DNA of 6,632 bases from Pseudomonadales bacterium (GTDB lineage: Bacteria; Pseudomonadota; Gammaproteobacteria; Pseudomonadales; Azotimanducaceae): NCBI GenBank assembly GCA_022448765.1, contig JAKUTI010000149.1, positions 1 to 6,632 of the forward strand, written 5' to 3'. The position numbers and the translations under genes were made by a program. The notes below the pieces were generated by a model that did no database searches, was not told where the DNA came from, and saw only the letters and a program-made list of their open reading frames with translations. Position 1 is the first letter of the stretch. Each line of letters opens with the position of its first letter. Of the stretch, positions 6,245 to 6,632 are shown piece by piece.

Positions 6245-6632
6245 CTACGCACGCACCGACATCTTCTTGCGAGCAAATTCGATGATCTGCTGGCGATAGT
6301 GGTCAATAACTTGGCTGGTCATCAAACTCATGTGCTCGTCCCTTAGCTCTCCACCTAACGTTTTTGCCGTATCTTTTGCCACCGACAACATATCGTCGTA
6401 GGCACTGAGTGGATCACGCGGCCCCGGTATTCTAAGGAACATCGTAATGCCTGGCGTTGCCATCGCCTTAACGTCCGCAAGATCGAAAGATCCTGGCTCA
6501 ACAGCATTCGCGACACTGAACTGAGTCACACCATCCTCATCAATCCGGTGGAATATATTCATATCACCGTATTTGAGTCCGTGCCGAAGAAGTTCTTCGA
6601 GGACTTTCGAACCATTCCAATGTTCTCCCTCT
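6245..6632 (-). CDS. zipA: Cell division protein ZipA, C-terminal domain (5' end outside window)
   Basis: The last 128 codons of zipA, open from the right edge to TAG at 6247-6245; the Met at 6562 is internal, since the frame continues upstream as KVLEELLRHGLKYGD. The visible part is the FtsZ-binding ZipA_C domain: LKYGDMNIFHR, then QFSVANAVEPGSFDL, ATPGITMFLRIPGP and the terminal helix region DEHMSLMTSQVIDHYRQQII. ZipA anchors the FtsZ ring to the inner membrane through an N-terminal membrane segment and a Pro/Gln-rich linker, both outside the window. The C-terminal domain binds the conserved FtsZ tail. It is followed by ligA after 70 bp, the usual gammaproteobacterial order, and the two are probably co-transcribed. 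Identification is confident from the run of conserved blocks. Confidence 0.94.
   Translation of the reverse strand, partial: EGEHWNGSKVLEELLRHGLKYGDMNIFHRIDEDGVTQFSVANAVEPGSFDLADVKAMATPGITMFLRIPGPRDPLSAYDDMLSVAKDTAKTLGGELRDEHMSLMTSQVIDHYRQQIIEFARKKMSVRA

Noticed and set aside
1..6632. A mobile element, defence island or novel multi-gene system
   Set aside because: No transposase, integrase, att-like repeats, toxin-antitoxin pair or clustered unknown genes; every gene belongs to a known family and base composition looks even.

Overview
The window looks like chromosomal DNA of a gammaproteobacterium of about 50% GC. The evidence is a C-terminal ZipA fragment next to an NAD-dependent DNA ligase: ZipA is largely confined to Gammaproteobacteria, and the zipA-ligA order is a familiar chromosomal arrangement there. 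The DinG helicase and the SLT-type lipoprotein also read like gammaproteobacterial versions. Genus cannot be told from this sequence. I see no rRNA, tRNA, CRISPR array, transposase, integrase or insertion sequence.

Layout, right to left on the minus strand: zipA (3' end only, entering from the right edge), a 70-bp gap with a good Shine-Dalgarno, ligA (complete), and a small lytic-transglycosylase-like lipoprotein gene whose start overlaps the ligA end by 14 bp. These three form a probable operon serving division, replication/repair and the cell wall. The lipoprotein gene meets, tail to tail, a plus-strand gene for a secreted PQQ-dependent (sorbosone-dehydrogenase-like) sugar dehydrogenase, with a 50-bp overlap of the two 3' ends. 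Only 19 bp upstream of that GTG start, and divergent from it, dinG (Fe-S helicase) begins and runs left. About 90 bp past dinG, on the same strand, lies the 5' part of a D-glycerate 3-kinase-like P-loop kinase gene, cut by the left edge.

The window is densely coding. The longest gap without a clear gene is the 90-130 bp between dinG and the kinase. All six genes belong to known families and I find no previously undescribed system. The points worth a second look are small. (1) The kinase's best ribosome site feeds an ATG whose frame dies after nine codons, exactly over an in-frame TTG, suggesting either a 1-nt deletion or a coupled leader peptide. (2) An A7 run in the dehydrogenase gene, where one extra A or a -1 slip would end the gene on a TAA interlocked with the lipoprotein's stop codon, removing most of the 50-bp overlap. 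(3) A 19-bp divergent start region. (4) An Asp-to-Asn change in the RGDG motif of LigA.
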